A stretch of 64,000 bases of DNA from Mesorhizobium sp. WSM4313 (GCF_002294725.1 NZ_NSFT01000001.1:62001-126000), one strand, 5' to 3'. Counted from the first letter of the stretch, positions 52,301 through 60,738 are shown. A program made the numbers and translations. Notes: generated by a model not told the origin, from the letters alone.

Positions 52301-53971
52301 ATGGCGAATAAGGAAAACGCCGAGCTCGTCTTCGCGCCGCTGGGCGGCGTCGGCGAGATCGGCATGAACTTCGCCCTTTACGGCTATGGGCCTGCCGACG
52401 CGCGCGAATGGATCATCGTCGATGTCGGCGTCACCTTTCCGGACTCGGCACATCCCGGCGTTGATCTCATCCTGCCCGATACGCGCTTCATCGAGGAGAA
52501 TATCGACGGCCTACGCGGCATCGTCATCACCCATGCGCATGAGGATCATTACGGGGCGCTGCTCGATATCTGGCCGAAGCTTAAAGTCCCGGTCTGGATG
52601 ACGCCGTTCACCGCCGGGCTGCTCGAGGCCAAGCGACAGGGCGAGCAGGGCGCGCCGAAGATCCCGGCGTCGATCTACCGGGCCGGCGAGAAATTCACCA
52701 TCGGACCTTTCGAGATCGAGGCCATTCCCGTGGCGCATTCGATTCCCGAGCCGATGTCGCTGGCGATCACCACGCCCGCCGGGATCGTCATCCACACCGG
52801 CGACTGGAAGATAGACCCGGCGCCGACGATCGGCCCGAAGACCGACGAGGCACGCTTCCGCGCCTATGGCGACAAGGGCGTGCTGGCGCTGATCTGCGAT
52901 TCCACCAACGCGCTGAGGGAAGGGGAGTCGCCGTCGGAAGTCGCTGTCGGGGAAGGCCTCAAGGGCGTCATTGAGAGCGCGAAGGGGCGCGTCGCGGTCA
53001 CGACCTTCTCCTCCAATGTCGGGCGTATCGTCTCGATCGCCAAGGCGGCACGCGATGCCGGCCGGCAATGCCTTGTGCTCGGCCGATCGCTGAAGCGCGT
53101 TATCGATGTGGCGGGCGAGCTCGGCTACATGGACGGGCTGCCGGAGTTCATCGCCGAGGAGGACTATGGCTATATCCCGCGCGAGAACCTGGTGATCATC
53201 TGCACCGGCAGCCAGGGCGAGCCGCTGGCGGCGCTGGCAAAGCTTTCACGCGACGAGATGAAGTCGGTGGCGCTGACGGCCGGCGACACGGTGGTGTTTT
53301 CCTCGCGCACCATTCCCGGCAACGAAAAGGGAATTCTCGAGATCAAGAACCGGCTGATTGATCTCGGCATGAAGATCATCGAGGACGGCGATGCGCTGGT
53401 GCATGTCTCCGGCCACCCGCGCCGCAGCGAATTGCGCAAAATGTATGAATGGGTGCGGCCGCAGATCGGCGTTCCCGTGCATGGCGAGGCGGCCCATCTG
53501 GTGGCGCAGGGCTCGCTGATGTCGATGTCGGGCATCGGCCAGGTGGCGCAGGTGCGCGACGGCGACATGCTGAGGCTCTGGCCAGGGCCGGCGACGATCA
53601 TCGACCAGGTGCCGTTCGGGCGGCTCTACAAGGATGGCTCGCTGATCGGCACCGACCAGGCGATGGGCATACGCGACCGCCGCAAGCTTTCATTCGCCGG
53701 GCATGTCGCGGTCAATGTCGTGCTCGACGACAAATATGAGCTTGCCGGCGACCCCGACCTGGTGGCGATCGGCGTCGCCGAAGCGGATGCCCGCGGCGAG
53801 ACGCTGGAGGATCTGATGCTCGATGCGGCAATCGGCGCGGTGGACTCCATTCCGCGTCAGCGCCGAAAAGACCTCGACCTGGTGCAGGAGGCGGTGCGCC
53901 GCGCAGTGCGCGGCGCCGCCAACGAAGCCTGGGGCAAGAAGCCGCTGGTGACGGTGTTCGTCACGCGGTGA
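52301..53971 (+). CDS. rnj: Ribonuclease J
   Basis: A 556-residue metallo-beta-lactamase/beta-CASP ribonuclease that processes rRNA and degrades mRNA from the 5' end. Seen: LGGVGEIGMNFALYG, the zinc motif THAHEDHYGALL, HTGDWKIDPAP, ICDSTNALREGESPSE, FSSRTIPGNEKGI and VHVSGHPRRSELRKMY. The start at 52301 (MANKENAEL) has AGGAAGG upstream; a TTG three bases earlier is less likely. Lies 96 bases after birA and may be expressed with it. Confidence 0.95.
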   Translation: MANKENAELVFAPLGGVGEIGMNFALYGYGPADAREWIIVDVGVTFPDSAHPGVDLILPDTRFIEENIDGLRGIVITHAHEDHYGALLDIWPKLKVPVWMTPFTAGLLEAKRQGEQGAPKIPASIYRAGEKFTIGPFEIEAIPVAHSIPEPMSLAITTPAGIVIHTGDWKIDPAPTIGPKTDEARFRAYGDKGVLALICDSTNALREGESPSEVAVGEGLKGVIESAKGRVAVTTFSSNVGRIVSIAKAARDAGRQCLVLGRSLKRVIDVAGELGYMDGLPEFIAEEDYGYIPRENLVIICTGSQGEPLAALAKLSRDEMKSVALTAGDTVVFSSRTIPGNEKGILEIKNRLIDLGMKIIEDGDALVHVSGHPRRSELRKMYEWVRPQIGVPVHGEAAHLVAQGSLMSMSGIGQVAQVRDGDMLRLWPGPATIIDQVPFGRLYKDGSLIGTDQAMGIRDRRKLSFAGHVAVNVVLDDKYELAGDPDLVAIGVAEADARGETLEDLMLDAAIGAVDSIPRQRRKDLDLVQEAVRRAVRGAANEAWGKKPLVTVFVTR

Positions 53972-53978
53972 CGAACAA

Positions 53979-54083
53979 GGGAGTAGGGGAGTAAGGCAGT
54001 AGGGCAGTAGGGAAAGGGCGATAGATTTGTATACGCCGAGATTTTTTCCCTACTCCCTTACTGCCCTACTCCCTTACTCCCCT
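53979..54083. repeat. Inverted arrays of an 8-bp unit between rnj and mce
   Basis: The left array (53979-54013) is four copies of GGSAGTAR (GGGAGTAG, GGGAGTAA, GGCAGTAG, GGCAGTAG); the right array (54048-54083) is its inverted counterpart (TACTCCC, TTACTGCC, CTACTCCC, TTACTCCC). The arms can pair around a spacer that itself folds (GGGCGATA ... TATACGCC), and six T precede the right array. It probably acts as a terminator for rnj and has the look of a variable-number repeat. Confidence 0.75.
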
Positions 54084-54099
54084 AAAAGCGGAGCGCTTT

Positions 54100-54504
54100 A
54101 TGCTTGGACGCCTGAACCATGTCGCGCTTGCCGTGCCGGATCTGGCCGCGGCAATGGCCGCCTATCGCGATACGCTGGGCGCGCGCGTGGGCGAGCCGCA
54201 GGCGCTGCCGGAGCATGGTGTGAGCGTGGCGTTCATCGACGTCGGCAACACCAAGATCGAGTTGCTGGAACCACTGGGCGAGGCATCGCCCATCGCCGCG
54301 TTCCTCGAGAAGAACCCTTCGGGCGGCATGCATCACGTCTGCTATGAGGTGGACGATATCCTGGCCGCTCGCGATCATTTGAAGCAAAGCGGCGCGCGTG
54401 TGCTTGGCGACGGCAATCCGAAGATCGGCGCGCATGGCAAGCCGGTGCTGTTCCTGCATCCCAAGGATTTCTTCGGCACGCTGGTCGAACTGGAGCAGGC
54501 ATGA
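54100..54504 (+). CDS. mce: Methylmalonyl-CoA epimerase
   Basis: A 134-residue glyoxalase/VOC-fold enzyme interconverting (R)- and (S)-methylmalonyl-CoA in propionyl-CoA metabolism, upstream of the B12-dependent mutase. Seen: LNHVALAVPDLAAAMAAYRD, KIELLEPLGEASPIAAFLEK, GGMHHVCYEVDDI and HPKDFFGTLVELEQ; metal ligands are His near residue 7, the His of MHHV, and Glu near the end. Overlaps the DUF1467 gene by ATGA. Confidence 0.95.
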   Translation: MLGRLNHVALAVPDLAAAMAAYRDTLGARVGEPQALPEHGVSVAFIDVGNTKIELLEPLGEASPIAAFLEKNPSGGMHHVCYEVDDILAARDHLKQSGARVLGDGNPKIGAHGKPVLFLHPKDFFGTLVELEQA

Positions 54505-54785
54505 ACTGGATCCTGTTCGCCGCGCTGTTCTTCGTCACCTGGTGGCTGGTGCTGTTCGTCGTTCTGCCGTTCAGCCTGCGCACCCAGGACGACGACCAGG
54601 ATGTCACGCTTGGCACCGTTTCCAGCGCACCGCGCGGCCCGCACATGCTGCGCGCCTTCGCCCGCGCGACGATCGTGACGGTGGTCGTGATGGGCATTCT
54701 CTACGGCCTGACGATGGGCCTGGGATTCAGCTTCGACGATATCATGCGGATCATGCCGGACTTTAGTCCGAATGCCCATCACTGA
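54501..54785 (+). CDS. DUF1467 family membrane protein
   Basis: A 94-residue protein with two transmembrane helices (residues about 4-25 and 56-80), the motif WWLVLFVVLPFSLRTQDD and a short charged loop between them. DUF1467 genes typically follow mce in alphaproteobacteria. The start overlaps the mce stop. Function unknown. Confidence 0.88.
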   Translation: MNWILFAALFFVTWWLVLFVVLPFSLRTQDDDQDVTLGTVSSAPRGPHMLRAFARATIVTVVVMGILYGLTMGLGFSFDDIMRIMPDFSPNAHH

Positions 54786-54837
54786 CGCTGAAGATACAGT
54801 CTCCGCAAGTATTAAGCAGCATACGCGCGCCAAGGTT

Positions 54838-54863
54838 GAATTCGGAAGCCGGCTTCCGAATTC
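54838..54863. repeat. 26-bp perfect palindrome without a loop
   Basis: GAATTCGGAAGCC is followed directly by its exact reverse complement GGCTTCCGAATTC. It lies 53 bases after the DUF1467 stop codon in a 574-base noncoding region (54786-55359). It can extrude as a cruciform or bind a symmetric dimer; as RNA it would fold with a few unpaired bases at the tip. Confidence 0.75.
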
Positions 54864-54922
54864 GACGGCTAACCATGGCTGACGCTGTTTGGCAGATGAT
54901 CGCGCTAAGCAGATGATTGCAC

Positions 54923-54951
54923 AAAAAAAATGCAAGGCACAAGGCCTTGCA
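54923..54951 (-). terminator. Rho-independent terminator reading leftward
   Basis: On the minus strand TGCAAGGC and GCCTTGCA form an 8-bp stem with a 5-base loop followed by eight T (54930-54923). No convincing minus-strand protein gene lies in 54960-55359, so it may end a small RNA gene. The rest of this intergenic stretch shows no other recognisable gene; the proS promoter must lie in its right part. Confidence 0.6.
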
Positions 54952-55359
54952 ATTTAAACGCGTCCGATCCGTTTCCGGTGTCCGGCGGCAGCGAGTTACC
55001 GCGCCTAGATCGCATCCTCCCAAGACTTTGACCGCGTAGGAGAGCAGATTTTTCTCCGCCCTCTCGGTTATCGGCGCACACTAGACCAAGGCAGGTGAAA
55101 ATGTCACGAAGAATTTTGCCTCGAAACAGGCAATATCGTGCTGCACTGCACAATAGTGCGGCAGGGCTTGCTTGTGAATCGATCAAATAGCCATTTGCGG
55201 CACTTTGCAGCCAAAATCGCCTTTTTGGTAAGGTGCAGAAGGCCCGATACTTTGGGGCACTCGGGTTTCCATTCGGCCATGAAATGGCTATGAAGCCCGG
55301 GCAAGCAGCCTCGGTTGCGCCGATTCCCCGCGCCGCCATTTTCACTCACGGACCAGTCC

Positions 55360-56688
55360 ATGCGTTTGTCGCGCTATTTCCTGCCCATTCTCAAAGAAAA
55401 TCCCCGCGAGGCCGAGATCGTCTCGCATCGGCTGATGCTGCGCGCAGGCATGATCCGCCAGCAGGGGCAGGGCAGCTTTTCGTGGCTACCGCTCGGCAAG
55501 CGCGTGCTGGACAAAGTCTGCCAGATCATCCGCGAGGAACAGAACCGCGCCGGCGCGCTGGAAATCTTGATGCCGACCATCCAGTCGGCGGATCTTTGGC
55601 GCGAAAGCGGCCGTTACAACGACTACGGCAAGGAGATGCTGCGCATCAAGGACCGCCAGGACCGCGACATGCTCTACGGGCCGACGAACGAAGAGATGGT
55701 CACCGAGATTTTTCGCGCCTATGTGAAGTCCTACAAGGACCTGCCGCTCAACCTCTACCACATCCAATGGAAGTTCCGCGACGAGGTGCGCCCTCGCTTC
55801 GGCGTCATGCGCAGCAGAGAGTTCCTGATGAAGGACGCCTATTCCTTCGACCTCGATTTCGAGGGCGCCAAGGCCGCCTACAACCGCATGTTCGTCTCTT
55901 ACCTCAGGACGTTTACACGTATGGGCCTGCAGGCCATTCCGATGCGCGCCGACACCGGTCCGATCGGCGGCGATCTCAGCCATGAGTTCATCATCCTGGC
56001 CGAGACCGGTGAGAGCCAGGTGTTCTGCGACCGCGCTTATCTGACGCTCGACGTGCCGGGCGCCGGCACCAACTTCTCCAACGACGCCGAGATCGGCGAT
56101 ATCGTGAAGAAGTGGACGACGCCTTATGCCGCCACCGACGAGATGCATGACGAGGCGGCCTGGGCGAACGTTCCGCCAAGCGAGCAGGTCTCGGCGCGCG
56201 GCATCGAGGTCGGCCATATCTTCCACTTCGGCGAGAAATACTCCAAGCCGATGAACGCCAAGGTGACCGGCCCCGACGGCAAGGACCATTACGCCTCGGG
56301 CGGCTCCTATGGCATCGGTCCGTCGCGCCTGGTCGCGGCGATCATCGAGGCCAGCCATGACGAGAACGGCATCATCTGGCCGGAAGCGGTGGCGCCCTTC
56401 GATATCGGCCTGATCAACATGAAGGTCGGCGATGGCGAATGCGACCGCGTCTGCGCCGAGCTCTACACGGCGCTGACTTCGGCGGGCAAGGACGTGCTTT
56501 ATGACGATACCGACCAGCGGCCGGGCGGCAAGTTCGCCACCGCCGATCTGATCGGCCTGCCGTGGCAGGTGATCGTCGGCCCGCGCGGCGTGGCCGCCGG
56601 CGAGGTCGAGATCAAGAACCGCAGGTCGGGCGAGCGCGAGACGCTGCCGATCGCCGAAGCCAAGAAACGCCTGGGTATCGCCGCATGA
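55360..56688 (+). CDS. proS: Prolyl-tRNA synthetase, short type without editing domain
   Basis: A 442-residue class II aminoacyl-tRNA synthetase. Motif 1 region: [20 protein letters not shown] loop: [13 protein letters not shown]; motif 2: [20 protein letters not shown]; motif 3: [15 protein letters not shown]; and the anticodon-binding C-terminal domain. The roughly 180-residue editing insert between motifs 2 and 3 of the E. coli type is absent, as is typical for alphaproteobacteria. The start at 55360 (MRLSRYFLP) fits family N-termini. Overlaps the next gene by ATGA. Confidence 0.97.
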   Translation: MRLSRYFLPILKENPREAEIVSHRLMLRAGMIRQQGQGSFSWLPLGKRVLDKVCQIIREEQNRAGALEILMPTIQSADLWRESGRYNDYGKEMLRIKDRQDRDMLYGPTNEEMVTEIFRAYVKSYKDLPLNLYHIQWKFRDEVRPRFGVMRSREFLMKDAYSFDLDFEGAKAAYNRMFVSYLRTFTRMGLQAIPMRADTGPIGGDLSHEFIILAETGESQVFCDRAYLTLDVPGAGTNFSNDAEIGDIVKKWTTPYAATDEMHDEAAWANVPPSEQVSARGIEVGHIFHFGEKYSKPMNAKVTGPDGKDHYASGGSYGIGPSRLVAAIIEASHDENGIIWPEAVAPFDIGLINMKVGDGECDRVCAELYTALTSAGKDVLYDDTDQRPGGKFATADLIGLPWQVIVGPRGVAAGEVEIKNRRSGERETLPIAEAKKRLGIAA

Positions 56689-57971
56689 ACGAGGCGGCGG
56701 CAGCGGCCAGGTCAGCGGCGGGCGCTTTCTCCGGCTTCGAGCGCATGGTGGCGTGGCGCTATCTGCGATCGCGCCGCAAGGAGACGGTGATCTCGGTCAT
56801 CGCCTCGATCTCCTTTCTCGGCATCATGCTCGGAGTCGCGACGTTGATCGTCGTCATGGCCGTGATGAACGGTTTCCGCGCCGAATTGCTGACCCGCATC
56901 CTCGGCGTCAACGGCCATCTCATCGTGCAGCCGCTCGATTCGCCGCTGGAGGACTACGCCCAGGTGGCGAGCCGCATCAACGGTGTTTCGGGCGTCAAAT
57001 ACGCCATCCCGCTGATCGACGGCCAGGTCCTGGCGCAAGGCAATGTCGGCGGCGGCACGGGCGCCCTGGTACGCGGCATCCGCGGCGAGGACCTCGGCAA
57101 GATTTCGATCGTCGCCAGCAACATCAAGCAGGGCACGCTCGACGGCTTCGACACCGGCGACGGCGTGGCGATCGGCAAGCGCATGGCCGAAAGCCTCGGG
57201 CTAGTGCTCGGCGACACCATCACGCTGATCTCGCCGGACGGCGATGTGACGCCGCTCGGCACCACGCCGCGCATGAAGGGCTACAAGGTGGCGGCGATCT
57301 TCGAGGTCGGCATGTCGGAATATGACAGCTCGATCGTCTACATGCCGTTCTCGGAAGCGCAGCTCTATTTCAACATGGACGGGCGAGCCCAGACCATCGA
57401 GATCTATGTCGACAATCCCGACAATGTCGACGCGCTGAAGCCGCTGGTCGAGCAGGCGACGCAGCGGCCGGTTGACCTCGTCGACTGGCGCCAGCGCAAC
57501 GAGACCTTCTTCTCGGCGCTGCAGGTCGAGCGCAACGTCATGTTCATGATTCTCACGCTGATCGTGCTGGTGGCGGCGCTCAACATCATTTCCGGCCTCA
57601 TCATGCTGGTGAAGGACAAGGGCCACGACATCGCCATCCTGCGCACGATGGGCGCCTCGCGCGGCGCGATCCTGCGCATCTTCCTGATGACGGGCGCGGC
57701 GATCGGCGTCACCGGCACGATCGCCGGCGTGCTGCTCGGCGTCGTCATCTGCCTCAACATCGAATCGATCCGCCAGTTCTTCTCCTGGATGACCGGCAGG
57801 ATCCTGTTCAATCCCGAGCTCTATTTCCTCAGCCAGCTGCCGGCGAAGATGGATCCGCGCGAGACGACCTATGTCGTCATCATGGCGCTTGGCCTGTCGT
57901 TCCTCGCGACGGTGTTCCCGGCCTGGCGGGCCGCCCGGCTCGATCCCGTCGAAGCCTTGAGGTACGAATGA
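56685..57971 (+). CDS. Lipoprotein-releasing ABC transporter permease (LolC/LolE family)
   Basis: A 428-residue inner-membrane protein with four transmembrane helices and a large periplasmic domain between the first and second, the Lol layout. Seen: [20 protein letters not shown] and [20 protein letters not shown] at the N-terminus; [20 protein letters not shown] and [20 protein letters not shown], then a final [17 protein letters not shown]. It extracts outer-membrane lipoproteins from the inner membrane with LolD. One permease gene only, as is common in alphaproteobacteria. Overlaps both proS and lolD by ATGA. Confidence 0.94.
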   Translation: MNEAAAAARSAAGAFSGFERMVAWRYLRSRRKETVISVIASISFLGIMLGVATLIVVMAVMNGFRAELLTRILGVNGHLIVQPLDSPLEDYAQVASRINGVSGVKYAIPLIDGQVLAQGNVGGGTGALVRGIRGEDLGKISIVASNIKQGTLDGFDTGDGVAIGKRMAESLGLVLGDTITLISPDGDVTPLGTTPRMKGYKVAAIFEVGMSEYDSSIVYMPFSEAQLYFNMDGRAQTIEIYVDNPDNVDALKPLVEQATQRPVDLVDWRQRNETFFSALQVERNVMFMILTLIVLVAALNIISGLIMLVKDKGHDIAILRTMGASRGAILRIFLMTGAAIGVTGTIAGVLLGVVICLNIESIRQFFSWMTGRILFNPELYFLSQLPAKMDPRETTYVVIMALGLSFLATVFPAWRAARLDPVEALRYE

Positions 57972-58651
57972 TGGCCGAGGCCATTATCGAGTTGAAGGGC
58001 GTCGAGCGGCACTACGTCCAAGGGCCGCGCAAGCTCACCATTTTGAACGGCGCCGACTTTTCGCTCAGGCGCGGCGAGATGGTGGCGCTGGTGGCGCCGT
58101 CGGGCACCGGCAAGTCCACCCTTTTGCACACGGCGGGGCTATTGGAGCGGCCCGATGCGGGCGATGTGATCCTCGCCGGCCGTGCGTGCGGACGGCTGTC
58201 GGACGAGGAGCGCACCGCGATCCGCCGCAACGACGTCGGCTTCGTCTATCAATTCCATCATTTGCTGCCGGAGTTCTCCGCGCTCGAGAACATCATGATG
58301 CCGCAGCTGATCAAGGGGCTCGGCCGCAAGGAAGCATCCGAGCGGGCGGCGCAGCTCCTCGACTATATGCAGATCGGCAAGCGCGCGCAGCACCGGCCGG
58401 CCGAGCTTTCCGGCGGCGAGCAGCAGCGCGTCGCCATTGCCCGCGCCGTTGCCAACGCGCCGCTGGTGCTCCTGGCCGACGAGCCGACCGGCAATCTCGA
58501 TCCGGTCACCGCCTCCTATGTGTTCGATGCGCTGGAGGCGCTGGTCAGGCAGTCGGGCCTCGCGGCGCTGATCGCCACCCATAACCACGAGCTGGCCTCG
58601 CGCATGGACCGGCGCGTGACGTTGGCCGAGGGGAAGGTGGTGCCGCTCTAG
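57968..58651 (+). CDS. lolD: Lipoprotein-releasing ABC transporter ATPase
   Basis: A 227-residue ATPase of the MacB/LolD family. Walker [21 protein letters not shown]-loop: [17 protein letters not shown]; signature: [17 protein letters not shown]; Walker [12 protein letters not shown]; switch His: ATHNHELA. It powers the permease encoded just upstream. The ATG overlaps the permease stop codon. A palindromic element begins right after its stop. Confidence 0.95.
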   Translation: MMAEAIIELKGVERHYVQGPRKLTILNGADFSLRRGEMVALVAPSGTGKSTLLHTAGLLERPDAGDVILAGRACGRLSDEERTAIRRNDVGFVYQFHHLLPEFSALENIMMPQLIKGLGRKEASERAAQLLDYMQIGKRAQHRPAELSGGEQQRVAIARAVANAPLVLLADEPTGNLDPVTASYVFDALEALVRQSGLAALIATHNHELASRMDRRVTLAEGKVVPL

Positions 58652-58657
58652 GCCAAT

Positions 58658-58865
58658 GTCGTCATCCTAGGGCGAAGCTCCGCGAAGCGGAGCGAAGACC
58701 CTAGGATCCATTCCGTTACCTCTGCCGAAGAATGCGACGCCGCAGAGGGGGCAGAGGGGCTTTTAGAAGCCTTGTTCCGCACCGTAGCGAAGCATCAATC
58801 TCACGGAATGGATTCTAGGGTCTGCGCGCGTCGCTTCGCTCCTTGCTCCGCCCTAGAATGACGAA
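58658..58865. repeat. Intergenic palindromic element after lolD
   Basis: About 59 bases at 58658-58716 (TGTCGTCATCCTAGGGCG ... CCTAGGATCCATTCCGT) are an imperfect inverted copy of 58803-58865 (ACGGAATGGATTCTAGGG ... CCCTAGAATGACGA). The left arm has an internal hairpin (GCTCCGC-GAA-GCGGAGC). Elements with this end sequence are common between genes in Mesorhizobium by recollection. It likely ends the proS-lol transcript. Confidence 0.8.
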
Positions 58866-58988
58866 GCCATCGGCGTGTTGGCTAATCGCAAACGGCTGCG
58901 GTGTGCCCGCGGAGCAAGGCCCTCAACCTTTCCTTAACCCTGCCCAAACGGATCGCCCGAAATCAATCTGGCACGCCTCCGACGGTCG

Positions 58989-59023
58989 TTGACATTCGAA
59001 CAAAATTAGAACAAATTACGAAC
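58989..59023 (+). promoter_or_regulatory. Promoter with two overlapping LexA (SOS) boxes
   Basis: A perfect -35 hexamer TTGACA (58989-58994) is followed by three GAAC words at 58998, 59009 and 59020, each exactly 11 bases apart, giving two overlapping GAAC-N7-GAAC boxes (58998-59012 and 59009-59023). GAAC-N7-GAAC (GTTC-N7-GTTC on the other strand) is the known LexA box of rhizobia and other alphaproteobacteria. The boxes cover the region between -35 and the start site, so LexA should repress the 28-residue peptide gene that follows. Confidence 0.85.
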
Positions 59024-59045
59024 AAAGCAACAACAGGAGAGAGTT

Positions 59046-59132
59046 ATGAGCGATCTTGTTCAGGACGTCATTTCACTGGTTTGCATGAGCACCTTTCTCG
59101 TTTCCATGGCGATCTGGATCGGCGCCATGTGA
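59046..59132 (+). CDS. SOS-controlled 28-residue membrane peptide
   Basis: A 28-residue frame starting at 59046 with AGGAGAG 5 bases upstream. The N-terminus MSDLVQDVI is followed by one hydrophobic helix (LVCMSTFLVSMAIWIGAM), so it should be a single-pass inner-membrane peptide. Tandem LexA boxes lie 22 bases before the start codon. In size, topology and SOS control it parallels Caulobacter SidA, a 29-residue LexA-regulated membrane inhibitor of cell division; the sequence relationship could not be tested. No other gene lies between the SOS promoter and this frame. Confidence 0.75.
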   Translation: MSDLVQDVISLVCMSTFLVSMAIWIGAM

Positions 59133-59156
59133 TCAGGCGGTTTCGCCGCCGTACGG

Positions 59157-59266
59157 GACGGGCAGATGACTGCCCGTCGTTGGGGCGGGCAGGAGCCCGC
59201 CCATGTCGGGATGGGGAGACCACCTGGAACGGGCAAGAGCCCACCCGCGGGACGGACAAGAGCCCG
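59157..59266. repeat. Cluster of short GC hairpins
   Basis: GACGGGCAG-ATGA-CTGCCCGTC (59157-59178) is a perfect 9-bp hairpin just after the 28-residue peptide gene and is probably its terminator. It is followed by three related units GGGCAGGAGCCCGCCC, GGGCAAGAGCCCACCC and GGACAAGAGCCCGCCC, each a small stem of the form GGGC-loop-GCCC. The cluster fills the space before the 59334 gene. Confidence 0.65.
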
Positions 59267-59333
59267 CCCGCTGTTAAGCCTTTCTTGGCCGCGTCGCCGC
59301 TAGGCTGCTCCCTCAAGACAGGGAGCCAAGGCA

Positions 59334-60584
59334 GTGTCGGTCATCGTCACGGTCACGCTCGTGGCCGGCAATCTCGGACTGATCTTTCTTTTGATGACCG
59401 TGCCGCTCGGACTGCGCACGGTGACGGTCAGCCGCGTGATCAAGGCCGACCGCAATTGCCTTTGGCAGGCGCTGTGGCCGTTCGGCGGCGACGCCGGCTG
59501 GTCGGGCGAAATCCTTGCCGCCGAGCCCCTGGATAGCGAAGGGACGGCGCTGATCCGGCTCTCGTGGGAAGGACGGGACGGCCGGCCGATCGACCGCAAG
59601 GCGCGGCTCGAGGATGTGGTGGAGGGAAGCTGCTTCTCGATGACGGTCCTCGAGGACACGGCGCTCGATCCCTCGTTCTGGGCGAACTATCGCGAGACCG
59701 CCGAGCTCGTACCGGAAGGTGATGCCACGCGGGTGACGCTCAGCCAGACCGATCGCTATCGCGGTGTCGCGTTCCTGATCTTCCGCTTCTTCGCCACGCG
59801 TCGCGAATTGCGCAAGCTCGACGTCTGGGCGGCGACGGGCACTTATCGCAGGGGCGGCTGGTTCGAGCATCCGCTGAGCCAGGTCGGCTTCGCCGTGCTT
59901 TCGGCCCTGATCCTGTGGCCGTTCTTCGGGCTCAATCTTGGCGGCCTGGCGCTGGCGGCGATCCTCACCTCGGTGGTCGCCCTGCACGAGCTTGGCCATA
60001 TGGCCGCCTTCCGCCTGACGGGGCATCGCCGCGCGCGGATGATCTTCATTCCGCTGCTGGGCGGCATCGCCATCGGCGGCAGGCCCTATGACAGCCGCTT
60101 CGAGGTCGCCTTCGTGGCGCTTATGGGCGCCGGCTTCTCCGCCTTCCTGGTGCCGGTGCTGATCGCCGCCAGCGGCTTCGCCAATGGCGAAGGACATCGG
60201 TTGGCCGCCATGCTTTTGGCCACGCTTGCCGGCTGCGCGTCGCTGTTCAACATCGCCAATCTGGTGCCGGTGTGGAAATTCGACGGCGGCCAAGTGCTGC
60301 GCCAGATCTGCCCGGGGCCGGCCGCACTTGCGCTGGCGTCCTTCCTGCTGCTCTTGGCGCTTCTGTCGCTCGGCTGGCGGGCTGGTTTCTCGCCGAGCTT
60401 CCTGCTGATCGCCGGCGCGGTATTCGCGATGCTGAGCCTGATCACAGTGGGCAGCGGCGTCAAGCCGCGCCATGAGCTGAAGCCGATCCGGCCCTTCGAC
60501 CAGCTGGCCATGGCCGGCGCGCTGCTCGCCGTCTTTGTCATCCATGGCTACGGCATGCTGTGGGCCTCGGCGCAGCTCATGTAG
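59334..60584 (+). CDS. SRPBCC-like domain fused to an M50-type (site-2 protease-like) membrane metalloprotease
   Basis: A 416-residue protein starting at GTG with AGGGAG upstream. After an N-terminal membrane segment (residues 8-27), residues about 30-170 look like an SRPBCC/polyketide-cyclase-type lipid-binding domain (VSRVIKADRNCLWQALWPF, ATRVTLSQTDRYRG). Then several membrane helices carry the zinc motif HELGH (218-222) and the second motif NLVPVWKFDGGQ (309-320) with its Asp ligand, both hallmarks of M50 proteases. Probably an intramembrane protease with a sensory domain. It follows the SOS peptide gene by 201 bases of hairpins. Confidence 0.8.
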   Translation: MSVIVTVTLVAGNLGLIFLLMTVPLGLRTVTVSRVIKADRNCLWQALWPFGGDAGWSGEILAAEPLDSEGTALIRLSWEGRDGRPIDRKARLEDVVEGSCFSMTVLEDTALDPSFWANYRETAELVPEGDATRVTLSQTDRYRGVAFLIFRFFATRRELRKLDVWAATGTYRRGGWFEHPLSQVGFAVLSALILWPFFGLNLGGLALAAILTSVVALHELGHMAAFRLTGHRRARMIFIPLLGGIAIGGRPYDSRFEVAFVALMGAGFSAFLVPVLIAASGFANGEGHRLAAMLLATLAGCASLFNIANLVPVWKFDGGQVLRQICPGPAALALASFLLLLALLSLGWRAGFSPSFLLIAGAVFAMLSLITVGSGVKPRHELKPIRPFDQLAMAGALLAVFVIHGYGMLWASAQLM

Positions 60585-60727
60585 GGTGTGTCGATATTCA
60601 GGTGAGGCCGGTCTGCAAATGGCGGCTTCCTGCGCTTCCGGTGCTCACGTACGAAAAGTACGCTCCGCTCCGGTTCTCGGAACCCGCCATTTTCGACTCG
60701 GCCTGACCTGAATATCGACACACCCTA
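60582..60727. repeat. Palindromic element between the M50 gene and lipB
   Basis: The ends are a perfect 22-bp inverted repeat: TAGGGTGTGTCGATATTCAG plus GT (60582-60603) and its complement at 60706-60727. The arms continue imperfectly inward, and the centre has a GTACGAAAAGTACG hairpin. The left end includes the stop codon of the M50 gene; the right end lies 12 bases from the lipB stop, so it can terminate both convergent genes. Confidence 0.85.
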
Positions 60728-60738
60728 GGCGGAGCGGC

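Noticed and set aside
53979..54083. CRISPR array
   Set aside because: Units are 8 bases without unique spacers and the second block is inverted; there are no cas genes.
54905..55345. Minus-strand protein gene of about 146 codons before proS
   Set aside because: No ribosome-binding site, no recognisable domain, and it runs through the terminator at 54923-54951; a small RNA or nothing is more likely.
58901..59536. Plus-strand frame of 211 codons covering the SOS promoter and the hairpin cluster
   Set aside because: It is Arg/Gly/His-rich low-quality coding, runs through the promoter boxes and hairpins, and overlaps the real 28-residue and M50 genes in another frame.
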